NCBI GenBank assembly: GCA_910576865.1
Contig: CAJTKE010000023.1
Span: 1 to 34,600, forward strand
Direction of reading: 5' to 3'
Length of the DNA stretch: 34,600 nucleotides
Origin: an uncultured Oscillibacter sp.
Lineage (GTDB): Bacteria; Bacillota; Clostridia; Oscillospirales; Oscillospiraceae
The position numbers and the translations under genes are program-made. Shown here one piece after another: positions 1-6,879 of the stretch (positions are counted from its first letter, which is position 1; the number at the start of each line of letters is the position of its first letter). Under the pieces are notes generated by a model that was not told the origin of the DNA, did no database searches, and was given only the letters and a program-made list of their open reading frames with translations.

Positions 1-695
1 CCTCCCCGGAACACGGGCCTCTGGAAGTGGAGCAGGCTGTCCCGCTTCCGGAAGACCAGCAGGCCCACCACGGCGGTGAGGGAGTACCCCAGCCCCGTGG
101 CGATGGCGGCCCCCCGGATACCCAGGCCCGCCAGGGCGATGAGGACGTAGTCCAGGACGATGTTGGCCACGCCCCCCGCCACGGTACAGGCCAGGGACAG
201 TCTGGACCGGTCCGCCGCGATGAGGTAGAGGGAGAAGTTGTACATCAGAAGAATGGGGATGGTGAAGAGCAGGTAATCACTGAGGTAGGCATGGCAGTAC
301 CCGAAGACCTCCGCCGACAGGCCCATGGCCCCCAGCAGCGTGTCCATCAGCCCGTAGCCCAGGGCCATCATCACGGCCCCCACCACGGCGTTGGTCAGAA
401 TCAGCAGGGTGAAGTCCTGCCGGGCCTCCCCCTCCCGGCCCTCCCCCATCTTTTTCATCACCACGGCGCTGCCGCCGGTGGCCAGCATCCCGGACACCGC
501 GGTGATGAGCCCGATGGCCGGGGCGGTGAGGTTGATGGCCGACAGGGCGTCCGTGCCGATGAGGTTGGAGACGAACAGCCCGTCCACCATGGTGTAGAAG
601 GTGTTGAACACCGTCATGACGATGGTGGGAAAGGCGAAGCGCAGGATATTCCGGCCCGTCACCGGGCGGTGGTAGGAGTCCAATCCGGTTTCCAC
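1..695 (-). CDS. MATE family multidrug/sodium efflux transporter, N-terminal part (gene runs off the window)
   Basis: This is the first ~231 residues of a multi-pass inner-membrane antiporter of the MATE family (usual length ~450), which exports cationic drugs or metabolites using a Na+ or H+ gradient. The reading frame begins at a GTG (695) with the ribosome site GAGGAGGT at 701-708; no nearer in-frame ATG fits. Near the N-terminus it has the MATE-like stretch FPTIVMTVFNTFYTMVDGLF followed by successive hydrophobic helices separated by short loops, including a TGGSAVVMKKMGEG loop. It lies 11 bp downstream of the acylase gene on the same strand, so the two are almost certainly co-transcribed. 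The family call is secure; the substrate is unknown. Context suggests export of the acylase's substrate or of a toxic compound sensed by the divergent MerR regulator. Confidence 0.9.
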   Translation of the reverse strand, partial: METGLDSYHRPVTGRNILRFAFPTIVMTVFNTFYTMVDGLFVSNLIGTDALSAINLTAPAIGLITAVSGMLATGGSAVVMKKMGEGREGEARQDFTLLILTNAVVGAVMMALGYGLMDTLLGAMGLSAEVFGYCHAYLSDYLLFTIPILLMYNFSLYLIAADRSRLSLACTVAGGVANIVLDYVLIALAGLGIRGAAIATGLGYSLTAVVGLLVFRKRDSLLHFQRPVFRG

Positions 696-706
696 GGCGC
701 ACCTCC

Positions 707-1708
707 TCAGTTCCGGTAGTCCACGTCCTGGCGGTTCCCCAGGCCGAAGTACTGAATCTCGCTCCCCTCCCCCAGGGGTCGGACGGCGGAGAGGCGCCGG
801 TTCCAGGCCGGGGCGAAGTAGTACACGCCGCTCTCCGCGCACATGACGCTGGTACAGAGGGTCTGTTCATACACGTCGTAGTCCGGGTCGGCCTTGGCCA
901 GTCCCTCGGGCACGTCCACCGGGGCGAAGGCCCGGAACATCCGGGACACGCCGTCCAGCTCGTCCCTCCCCCGGACGGAAAACTCCTTCATGAAGGCCGT
1001 CCGCACGAAGCGGGCGGGAGAGGAGTAGCCTCCCGGCAGGCCGAAGCCGCCCCCCAGCCGCTCCCCGAACTCCCGGACCTCATGGCCCGCGATGGTCCGG
1101 GGGGCCTTGGGCAGGTTCGTGACCCCCACGTAGTTCCGGAGGTTCGTCCGGTGCCACGGGTAGTCCGGGCTGTTGGTCAGCACGCCCACGGTCCCCCGGT
1201 GGACGGAGAGGCCACCCCCGTCGGGCTCCAGGATGACCGCCTCGCCGGTCCTGTCGCTGAGAATATAGTGGGCGGGCAGGGGCTTCCCCTGGATCGGCTC
1301 GTCCACCAGGGTCAGGCCCTCCAGGGCCTCCACGGCTTCCTCGAGGGAAGCACACCGGCTGAGAAGCCAAGCCAGGAGACGGCCGGGGTGGACCGCCGTC
1401 CTCCCCGGCCCGGGGGCCTCGTCGTAGACCGCGTACTCCGGATAGTGGAGCAGGGCCCCCATGAGCCCGGCGGTGTTCACGCCGTCCACCCAAATGGGCT
1501 CCCCGAAGCCCAGCACCGCCATGCCGGTGTAGCCGTACCGCCCCCGGAGCGCGTCCCCTGCCGCCCGGAGACCGGGAGAACAGGGGGCCCCGGCGGGGAC
1601 GGCGAGAACCCGGTTGGCCTTCAGGTCCCCGAACTGATCGTAGGTCCGCCCCAGAAGGTGACATCCGTCCCCGGTTTCCCAGGAAAAGCCGCTGCATCCA
1701 AAATTCAT
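707..1708 (-). CDS. Choloylglycine hydrolase / penicillin V acylase family Ntn amidase
   Basis: A 333-residue N-terminal-nucleophile hydrolase of the linear C-N amide hydrolase family (bile salt hydrolases, penicillin V acylases, some N-acyl-homoserine-lactone acylases). The start at 1708 has GAGGTATCAC in front and gives the N-terminus MNFGCSGF. Removal of a short propeptide would expose Cys5, as in Bacillus penicillin V acylase, whose nucleophilic Cys follows a Met-Leu-Gly tripeptide. Counting from that Cys, the Arg and Asp of GRTYDQ fall at 17 and 20, the family positions. The Asn of DGVNTAGL, the Asn of VLTNSPDYPWH and the Arg of SSPARFVR complete the catalytic set. The gene is first in an operon with the MATE pump and is preceded by a MerR-type promoter. 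Whether it cleaves conjugated bile acids, penicillin V or a signal amide cannot be read from sequence. No signal peptide is seen, so it is probably cytoplasmic. Confidence 0.88.
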   Translation of the reverse strand: MNFGCSGFSWETGDGCHLLGRTYDQFGDLKANRVLAVPAGAPCSPGLRAAGDALRGRYGYTGMAVLGFGEPIWVDGVNTAGLMGALLHYPEYAVYDEAPGPGRTAVHPGRLLAWLLSRCASLEEAVEALEGLTLVDEPIQGKPLPAHYILSDRTGEAVILEPDGGGLSVHRGTVGVLTNSPDYPWHRTNLRNYVGVTNLPKAPRTIAGHEVREFGERLGGGFGLPGGYSSPARFVRTAFMKEFSVRGRDELDGVSRMFRAFAPVDVPEGLAKADPDYDVYEQTLCTSVMCAESGVYYFAPAWNRRLSAVRPLGEGSEIQYFGLGNRQDVDYRN

Positions 1709-1778
1709 ACGTGATACCTCCGTTTTTTCTTCCGCAATAGTCTGGCACTCCGGCTTGTAAAAATTCCTTGTGTGAGGT

Positions 1779-1809
1779 ATCATAAACCGTGTGGCCGCCA
1801 CGCAGTCAA
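1779..1809 (-). promoter_or_regulatory. MerR-type promoter with 19-bp spacer and dyad, for the acylase-MATE operon
   Basis: Read on the minus strand: -35 TTGACT (1804-1809), a 19-bp spacer (1785-1803) and -10 TATGAT (1779-1784). The spacer contains the inverted repeat GTGGC-G-GCCAC. A 19-20 bp spacer with a dyad between the hexamers is the hallmark of promoters activated by MerR-family regulators that twist the DNA, and a MerR gene starts 34 bp away on the other strand. The site directs transcription toward the acylase start at 1708. Confidence 0.8.
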
Positions 1810-1842
1810 GAGGGAATTTCAAATTTCGGGAGGAAATTTTTG

Positions 1843-2676
1843 ATGGAGCGGAAAACCGGCCGGCTGGCCTCCGGGGCCTTCGCCGCCCTGTGCGGCACCA
1901 CCAAGGAGACCCTGCGGCACTACAAGGACCTGGGCCTGCTGTCCCCGGCCCGCCGGGGGGAGAACGGATACTTCTACTACGACCCGGAGCAGTTTTACGA
2001 CTACTACGCCATCGCCATCTTCCGCCAGACGGGGACGCCCCTGGAGGAGATCCGCCGCTGCCTCCGGGGACAGGACGCCGCCGGGACTCTCTCCCTCCTC
2101 CTGGAACAGCGGGAGCGGCTGGCGGAGGAGCGGCGGAAGCTGGAGCAGATGGAGTTCGTCCTCTCCGGCATGATCGGGGGCCTGGAGCTGGGGGCGGAGC
2201 CGGACCTGGTTCCCCGGACGGCCCGGTTTGAGGCGGAGCACCTGCTGGCCCTCCCGGCGGAGGAGCTGGAGGGCCTGATGGACCCCGGCGCGGGGGACGA
2301 GGCCATGCTGATGACGGTGCTGGAGCGCTGCCGGGACCTGTGCCGGGCGTACGGGCTGCGGACGGACTATCAGCTGGGGGCCATCCACCGCCCCGGAGAA
2401 CCGGCGGGGCCGGGGACCATCAGCCACCTCACCATGCGGGTGGCGGAGCGGACGGACTGCCCCTATTACCGGGAGAAGCCCGCCGGAACCTATCTCCACC
2501 TCTGCTGCCGGGGCCGCTGGGACCTCACCCGGGGCTACGCCGCCCTGGCCCGGTGTCTTGTGGATCGGGGGCTGGAGGCCGTGGGGAGCGTCTACGCCGG
2601 CGATCTGGCGGGATTCATTCTGAACGGGGTGGAGGCCAACGCGGCCACCCTCCTCTCCGTCCGGCTGGCGGAATGA
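1843..2676 (+). CDS. MerR family transcriptional regulator with BmrR/BltR-like effector domain
   Basis: 277 residues. The start at 1843 is set by GGGAGG at 1828-1833. The N-terminal winged helix-turn-helix reads GAFAALCGTTKETLRHYKDLGLL, typical of MerR proteins, followed by GYFYYDPEQFYDYYAIAIFRQTG. A dimerisation coiled coil follows (about 85-115, rich in LEQRERLAEERRKLEQ). The rest (about 130-277) resembles a GyrI-like effector-binding domain, with REKPAGTYLHLCCRG and GLEAVGSVYAGDLAGFILNG. Such proteins bind bulky hydrophobic or cationic drugs and activate efflux genes. It is divergent from the acylase-MATE operon, whose promoter has the matching 19-bp spacer, so local activation is a strong inference. 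The gene ends inside a terminator stem shared with the convergent vanY-like gene. Confidence 0.9.
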   Translation: MERKTGRLASGAFAALCGTTKETLRHYKDLGLLSPARRGENGYFYYDPEQFYDYYAIAIFRQTGTPLEEIRRCLRGQDAAGTLSLLLEQRERLAEERRKLEQMEFVLSGMIGGLELGAEPDLVPRTARFEAEHLLALPAEELEGLMDPGAGDEAMLMTVLERCRDLCRAYGLRTDYQLGAIHRPGEPAGPGTISHLTMRVAERTDCPYYREKPAGTYLHLCCRGRWDLTRGYAALARCLVDRGLEAVGSVYAGDLAGFILNGVEANAATLLSVRLAE

Positions 2677-2707
2677 GGCGGGGCGCGGAAAATCCGCGCC
2701 CCGCCTC
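2675..2707. terminator. Bidirectional intrinsic terminator between convergent genes
   Basis: A perfect 15-bp inverted repeat (2675-2689 and 2693-2707) has a 3-nt AAA loop. Its left arm starts inside the TGA stop of the merR gene (2674-2676). A weak T-rich stretch follows on the plus strand. It lies between the convergent merR and vanY-like genes and can serve both. Confidence 0.85.
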
Positions 2708-2721
2708 TTCGGGCTCTATTC

Positions 2722-3621
2722 TCAATCGACCCCCAGGTACTCCTCCAGGCAGAGGCCCCGGCTCATGATCTCCCGGGCGGCCTCCTCCCCCACATAGCGG
2801 TAGTGCCAGGGCTCGTAGCCGATGCCGGTGATCCCGCTCTTGTCATTGGGATATCGGAGAATGAAGCCGAACTCGGCGCAGTGCTCCATCAGCCACCGCT
2901 GCACCGCCGTCTCCTCCTGTCCGCTGTCCAGGGACTGGTAGGACTTGTCCACAATGTCCACCGCAAGGCCCGCCTGATGCTCGCTGGTCCCCGGGCGGGC
3001 CACCCAGACCGCCGCCTGCTCCTCCGCCTCCTCCCGGCTCCCGGCCTGGGAAAGGCAGGATTGGACCTTGTTTTCAAACAGCTCCTCCTGTTTCTCCCAC
3101 GTCCGGTAGGAGGAGCAGATGGTGGGGCTCAGCCCGTCCGCCCGGCAGGCGTCCATCATCCGCTGGAGGGCCGGGTAGGCCCGCTTGTCGATGGAGTGGC
3201 CGTTGACCAGTTGGGTGAATTCGGGAACCTGGAAGCCCTCCGGCAGGGGGTGGCTCTCATTCACCAGGAGCAGGGCCCAGTCCTCCTCCGGGGCGGCGGC
3301 TTCGCCCTCCCCTGTGGAGCGCACCGCCCCGGGGACGGCCAGAATGCGGACGGGGCCGCCGCTCCCGGCCCCCGCCGCGGCTTGGGCGGCCCTGGTTCCC
3401 GCGGCCTCGGCCCGGCCCAGCAGGAAGCCGGCGGCGAACAGCATCAGCCCCGTCAGCGCCAGCAGCGGCAGAGGGGACCGCCGCTTCCCCCGCCGGATGC
3501 GGGAGGGCGCGGGGCGGCGGGGCTTGGAGACGGTGGGCTCGTCCCACTGGTCAGAGGCGGCGGCGTAATACTCCCGGTCCGGGAGGGGAAAGTCATGTAC
3601 GACGCAGGAATGGATAGACAT
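2722..3621 (-). CDS. D-alanyl-D-alanine carboxypeptidase, VanY/peptidase M15B family, membrane anchored
   Basis: A 299-residue zinc D,D-carboxypeptidase that trims terminal D-Ala from peptidoglycan stem peptides outside the membrane. After a charged cytoplasmic leader (1-48, ending RIRRGKRRS) comes one membrane segment (about 49-69), then an Ala/Gly-rich linker and the catalytic domain. The M15B signatures are present: SSYRTWEKQEELF, then SEHQAGLAVDIVD with zinc ligands His215 and Asp222, and EPWHYR with catalytic Glu270 and ligand His273. The start has GGAG ten bases upstream. It is convergent with merR and lies downstream of the two-component operon in the same direction (about 80 bp gap), so partial co-expression with that system is possible. 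VanY-like proteins can contribute to glycopeptide tolerance, but nothing else of a van cluster is here. Confidence 0.9.
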   Translation of the reverse strand: MSIHSCVVHDFPLPDREYYAAASDQWDEPTVSKPRRPAPSRIRRGKRRSPLPLLALTGLMLFAAGFLLGRAEAAGTRAAQAAAGAGSGGPVRILAVPGAVRSTGEGEAAAPEEDWALLLVNESHPLPEGFQVPEFTQLVNGHSIDKRAYPALQRMMDACRADGLSPTICSSYRTWEKQEELFENKVQSCLSQAGSREEAEEQAAVWVARPGTSEHQAGLAVDIVDKSYQSLDSGQEETAVQRWLMEHCAEFGFILRYPNDKSGITGIGYEPWHYRYVGEEAAREIMSRGLCLEEYLGVD

Positions 3622-3702
3622 GGAAACAGCTCCTTTGCTCTTGAACTGTCTCTATGATAAGGCCTGTCCCCGTCGAAACCGAAACATTCCTGCATCAAAG
3701 CC

Positions 3703-4476
3703 TCACCATTTTTGCATCGAAGCCGCATCAACGGGCTCACGGCCATAGCTTGCGGCAATCTCGTCGTCCATGGCCTTCCAATCCAGCGTGAAGTTGAAGT
3801 CCAGCTCGTCCCAGTCCTTCGTGATCCAGAAGAGGCTTTTGCAGTCCGGCAGGCGGAAATACGCGATGCTGCCGTAGTCCTCCTCCGGAGTATACTCCAG
3901 CCCCAGACGGTCCAGGATGGCCTCCCCCAGCTCCCGGGCGGAGGCGAAGGCGGACACGCCGTCAATATGGCGAAACGCCAGGGCCAGGAGCTGCCCGCTC
4001 TCCCCGTCCAGGGTGGCGGAGAGAGACACGCGCCCCTTCTGCTCATGGGTGGAGGCCATGGTGAAGCTGGCGCCGGAGAGGTCCGTCTGATCCCGGAGAC
4101 AGTACCGGCTCCACTCCCAGGAATCCCCCTCGACGCCCTCCAGGAGCGACGCTGTGTGGGGCGGCAGCAGGCTTCCCAGGTCCGCCAGGGCCTCCCGGAG
4201 GCGCGTCATCTCCCGGTCCCGGTCCTCGCCCTCCAGCTCCTGGCTCATGATCGTCAGCCTCTCCGGCATCTCCATCAACCGGACCAGCAGCCAGACCCGG
4301 CCCGGCAGGTCCGGGGGCCTGGCGGGGAAGTTGTTGTCCGCCGTCAGGGGCTCGGCGTGGACCGTCCCGGTGAGCTCCCTGTCCTCCAGGGTGGACAGCC
4401 GCAGGGGCAGCAGGGCCAGCGCCGCCACCGTCAGGGCCGTCAGGACGGGGAAGAGCCAGTTTTTCCAGTTTCGCAC
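3703..4476 (-). CDS. Uncharacterised membrane-anchored protein, third gene of a two-component operon
   Basis: 257 residues of unrecognised family. The N-terminus NWLFPVLTALTVAALALLPL is a single uncleaved-looking membrane anchor or signal (about 5-26). The rest is soluble and probably extracytoplasmic, with a helical acidic/arginine stretch (about 75-110) and two Trp/Tyr-rich segments toward the C-terminus (FWITKDWDELDFNFTLDWK). No catalytic motif is visible and no lipobox Cys is present. Its start lies inside the histidine kinase gene (37-nt overlap), implying translational coupling. That coupling and the single anchor suggest an accessory factor that senses for or restrains the kinase, as YycH/YycI do for WalK. 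This is analogy only, with no sequence match claimed. Confidence 0.6.
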   Translation of the reverse strand: MRNWKNWLFPVLTALTVAALALLPLRLSTLEDRELTGTVHAEPLTADNNFPARPPDLPGRVWLLVRLMEMPERLTIMSQELEGEDRDREMTRLREALADLGSLLPPHTASLLEGVEGDSWEWSRYCLRDQTDLSGASFTMASTHEQKGRVSLSATLDGESGQLLALAFRHIDGVSAFASARELGEAILDRLGLEYTPEEDYGSIAYFRLPDCKSLFWITKDWDELDFNFTLDWKAMDDEIAASYGREPVDAASMQKW

Positions 4477-5882
4477 GCCCCGTCTCCTCCTTTCAGATGA
4501 ACCCGGACCCGGGTGCCCCGGCCCGGCTCGCTCTCAATCTCCAGCCGCCCGCCGTGAAGGTCCGCGATCCGGCTGCACAGGGCCAGCCCCAGCCCCGCGC
4601 CTCCCTGGGCCCGGGAGCGGGACTTGTCCACCATGTAGAACGCCTCCGTCACCCGCTCCAGCTCCGACTCCGGGATGCCCTTGCCCTGGTCCGTCACCTG
4701 GATCAGGCAGCCGTCTTCCCGGGCAAAGCCCTCCAGCAGGACCTCCCCGCCGTTCTCCATGGCCTTCCGGGCGTTGTCCAGCAGGTTGACGCAGACGGTT
4801 TCCATCAGGTCCGGCTCCATCAGGGCCAGGACGGCCTCCGCCCGGACGGCGAGGCGGATTCCCGCCTGTCGGAGGGGCGGCTCCATGGCCCCCGCCACCC
4901 GGTTCAAGAACACGTCCAGGGGCACGGGGCGGAGGGGAAAGTCCCGCCGCCCCAGGACGATGAGGTCCAGCAGCTTCCGGCTCAGGGCCTCCAGGCGCCG
5001 CCCCTCGCCGAAAATGTATCCGGCGCTCTCCCGGACCTGCTCCTCTGAGGCGGGGCGGGAGCGGAGGAGGTCCGCGTAGCCGATGATGGAGGTCAGGGGG
5101 GTCTTGATCTCGTGGGCGAAGCTGGCGATGAAATCCTCCTGGCGGCGCTGGGCGGCCTTCAGCTCCGCCACCTGCCGCTGGATGCGGAGGGCCATGACGT
5201 TGAAGTCGGCGGACAGCTGGGCGATCTCGTCGTCCCCGTCCACCCGGACCCGCTGATCCAGTTCTCCCTCCGCCATGCGCCGGGCGGCGGCGGAGAGGCG
5301 CCCCAGGGGCCGGGCCAGCATGGCGGCCACCGCCAGAGACAGCGCCCCCACCACTCCCGTGAGGACCAGCATCAGGGAGAAAAAGCTCTGGTACTGCTCC
5401 GACCGGGACCGAAACAGCCCGCTGACCTCCCGGCAGTTCTCCAGATAGAGGATGCCGTCCTCCAGGGCCAGGGGGCTGGCGGCGTGGAGGAAGACGCGCC
5501 CGTCCCCCAGGGCGTTCATCAACCAGCCCCGCTGGCCCTCGGGCAGCTGGACGGTGAGGGCTCCGGCGTCCACCGGCAGCGCGCCGCTGCCCCCCAGGGT
5601 CTTCCCGGTCTCGTCGCTGAGGCGGAAGGAGACGATCCCCCCGCCCGTGGTGATGGTGATGCCTCCGGCGGCTCTGGCCAGCTCCTCCCGGCTGTAGAGG
5701 GGGTTGAAGGCCAGCTCCTGGGCCAGGGCGAAGCGGAGGAGGTCGTTCTCCTCGTACAGCGCCGAGACCTCCCGGTCCAGCGAGGCGTGAAACTGGGTGT
5801 TGATGAGGGCGTAGCCCCCGGCGGAGCAGGCCAGGGCCGTGATGAGGACCATGCTGCAAAAGAGCTTCCAGAATAATTTCAC
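4440..5882 (-). CDS. HAMP-domain sensor histidine kinase
   Basis: 480 residues from a GTG start (5882) preceded by GGGAG; the frame is open further upstream, but only inside the repeat element. Order: membrane helix 1 (about 6-27), extracytoplasmic sensor loop (about 28-163), membrane helix 2 (about 165-187) and HAMP linker. The HisKA domain follows, with the H-box SFAHEIKTPLTS (His257 is the phosphorylation site). The HATPase_c domain has N-box LLDNARKAMENGG, G1 DQGKGIPES, F-box EAFYMVDKSRS and G2 GAGLGLAL. All catalytic motifs are intact. It lies downstream of its OmpR-type response regulator, separated by a repeat element, and overlaps the next gene. The signal is unknown; envelope stress is plausible given the downstream vanY-like gene. 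Confidence 0.93.
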   Translation of the reverse strand: MKLFWKLFCSMVLITALACSAGGYALINTQFHASLDREVSALYEENDLLRFALAQELAFNPLYSREELARAAGGITITTGGGIVSFRLSDETGKTLGGSGALPVDAGALTVQLPEGQRGWLMNALGDGRVFLHAASPLALEDGILYLENCREVSGLFRSRSEQYQSFFSLMLVLTGVVGALSLAVAAMLARPLGRLSAAARRMAEGELDQRVRVDGDDEIAQLSADFNVMALRIQRQVAELKAAQRRQEDFIASFAHEIKTPLTSIIGYADLLRSRPASEEQVRESAGYIFGEGRRLEALSRKLLDLIVLGRRDFPLRPVPLDVFLNRVAGAMEPPLRQAGIRLAVRAEAVLALMEPDLMETVCVNLLDNARKAMENGGEVLLEGFAREDGCLIQVTDQGKGIPESELERVTEAFYMVDKSRSRAQGGAGLGLALCSRIADLHGGRLEIESEPGRGTRVRVHLKGGDGACETGKTGSSPS

Positions 5883-5894
5883 AAAACATCTCCC

Positions 5895-5966
5895 GTAGGG
5901 GCCGGGCTCTGTCCCGGCCCGCATGCTTTCTCCCGGCGCACAGGGCGGCGCAGAGGCCGCCCCTAC
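5895..5966 (-). repeat. 72-bp palindromic repeat element inserted between response regulator and kinase genes
   Basis: The element is bounded by 8-bp terminal inverted repeats GTAGGGGC/GCCCCTAC. It contains two internal hairpins. Read on the minus strand these are GGGCGGC-6 nt-GCCGCCC and GGGCCGGG-6 nt-CCCGGCCC. The UAG stop of the response regulator (5963-5965) is formed by the element's outer GTAG. Short terminal repeats, high structure and absence of coding capacity fit a MITE-like or REP-like intergenic element. Only one copy is in this window, so repetitiveness in the genome is inferred. Confidence 0.65.
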
Positions 5967-6619
5967 ACCTCCAAACGGTACCCCACCTTGTACACCGCCA
6001 CCAGCCGGTTCTCCAGGCCCAGCTTCTTCCGCATCCGCTGGATGTGGAGGTCCACGGTACGGCTGTCCCCCAGGAACTCCTCCCCCCAGACCTTCTCATA
6101 GATCCGGTCCCGGTAGAGGGCGATATTCTTGTTCTGCATGAAGAGCAGCAGCAGGTCGTACTCCTTGGCGGTCAGGGCCACGGGGGTTCCCTTCTTCCGG
6201 ACCACCCGGCTGGCGGTGTCGATCTCGATGTCCGGCGGCAGGGAGAGGACCCGGCCCGTCTTCCCGCAGCGGCGGAGGACCGTCTCCACCCGGGCCAGCA
6301 GCTCCATCAGCTCGAAGGGCTTGACGATGTAGTCCTCCGCCCCCAGGCGGAGGCCCTTCACCCGGTCCTCCAGCTGTCCCCTGGCGGTGAGGAAGATCAC
6401 CGGCACCTCCAGGCTCTTGCAGTACTCCAGGACCTCGTACCCGTCGGCCTTGGGCAGCATGATGTCCAGCAGCGCAAGGTCGAAGGGCCGGCTCTCCAGC
6501 AGATCCGCCGCCGCCGCGCCGTCGGGGGCCCAGACGCAGCGGTGGCCCGCCCCCTCCAGGGCGGTTTTGATGAGGTTGGCGATGGGGGCCTCGTCCTCGG
6601 CGATCAGGATTTTGTTCAT
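5963..6619 (-). CDS. OmpR/PhoB family response regulator
   Basis: 218 residues. The start at 6619 has GGGAGG ahead of it, giving MNKILIAEDE. The receiver domain (1-115) has the acidic pair EDE, the phospho-acceptor Asp52 in LALLDIMLPKADGYEV, Thr78 in FLTAR and Lys100 in DYIVKPFE. The winged-helix DNA-binding domain (about 125-218) shows VALTAKEYDLLLLFMQN and GDSRTVDLHIQRMRKKLG, typical of OmpR-type regulators. It is the promoter-proximal gene of an operon with the kinase and the small membrane protein. The stop codon is contributed by an inserted repeat, so the original C-terminus may have differed by a residue or so. It is divergent from the hybrid kinase gene, with palindromes near both promoters. 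Confidence 0.95.
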   Translation of the reverse strand: MNKILIAEDEAPIANLIKTALEGAGHRCVWAPDGAAAADLLESRPFDLALLDIMLPKADGYEVLEYCKSLEVPVIFLTARGQLEDRVKGLRLGAEDYIVKPFELMELLARVETVLRRCGKTGRVLSLPPDIEIDTASRVVRKKGTPVALTAKEYDLLLLFMQNKNIALYRDRIYEKVWGEEFLGDSRTVDLHIQRMRKKLGLENRLVAVYKVGYRLEV

Positions 6620-6684
6620 TCCGACTCCCTCCCTGGTTCCCCTGGTCACCCGGTCAGTGTGCCACGGTCTGCCGTCATTTTTGC

Positions 6685-6698
6685 ATCATGGCCATGAT
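6685..6698. promoter_or_regulatory. Perfect 14-bp palindrome over the response-regulator promoter
   Basis: ATCATGGCCATGAT is fully self-complementary and overlaps the -10 hexamer of the predicted response-regulator promoter. It is a candidate operator for autoregulation. Which protein binds it is not known. Confidence 0.45.
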
Positions 6699-6722
6699 AC
6701 TTCTTTTGGCGGCTCCGCGCAA
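6694..6722 (-). promoter_or_regulatory. Predicted promoter of the response regulator-kinase operon
   Basis: On the minus strand: -35 TTGCGC (6717-6722), a 17-bp spacer, and -10 TATCAT (6694-6699). It points at the start at 6619. Hexamers match the vegetative consensus only moderately. Confidence 0.5.
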
Positions 6723-6743
6723 GCGGGTCCGCCGATTTTCCGT

Positions 6744-6757
6744 CAAGACGCGTCTTG
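6744..6757. promoter_or_regulatory. Perfect 14-bp palindrome overlapping the -35 of the hybrid kinase promoter
   Basis: CAAGACGCGTCTTG is fully self-complementary. Its right end overlaps the predicted -35 hexamer of the hybrid kinase promoter, the position of a repressor operator. The binding protein is unknown. Confidence 0.45.
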
Positions 6758-6782
6758 CGCTTTCCTGGTTTTCTGGTATAAT
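6755..6782 (+). promoter_or_regulatory. Predicted promoter of the hybrid sensor kinase
   Basis: -35 TTGCGC (6755-6760), a 16-bp spacer and a consensus -10 TATAAT (6777-6782). It has an extended -10 TG at 6774-6775, which compensates for the weak -35. The leader to the ATG at 6880 is about 90 nt. Confidence 0.65.
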
Positions 6783-6879
6783 GTGATCAGTGATTCAGAG
6801 CTGTCCCGGCACCGTCAGCGGCATCCCCGGCTTCGCCGGACCCGGGCGGGGAGCGAGACGCGGAGCAGAGGGGATTTTT

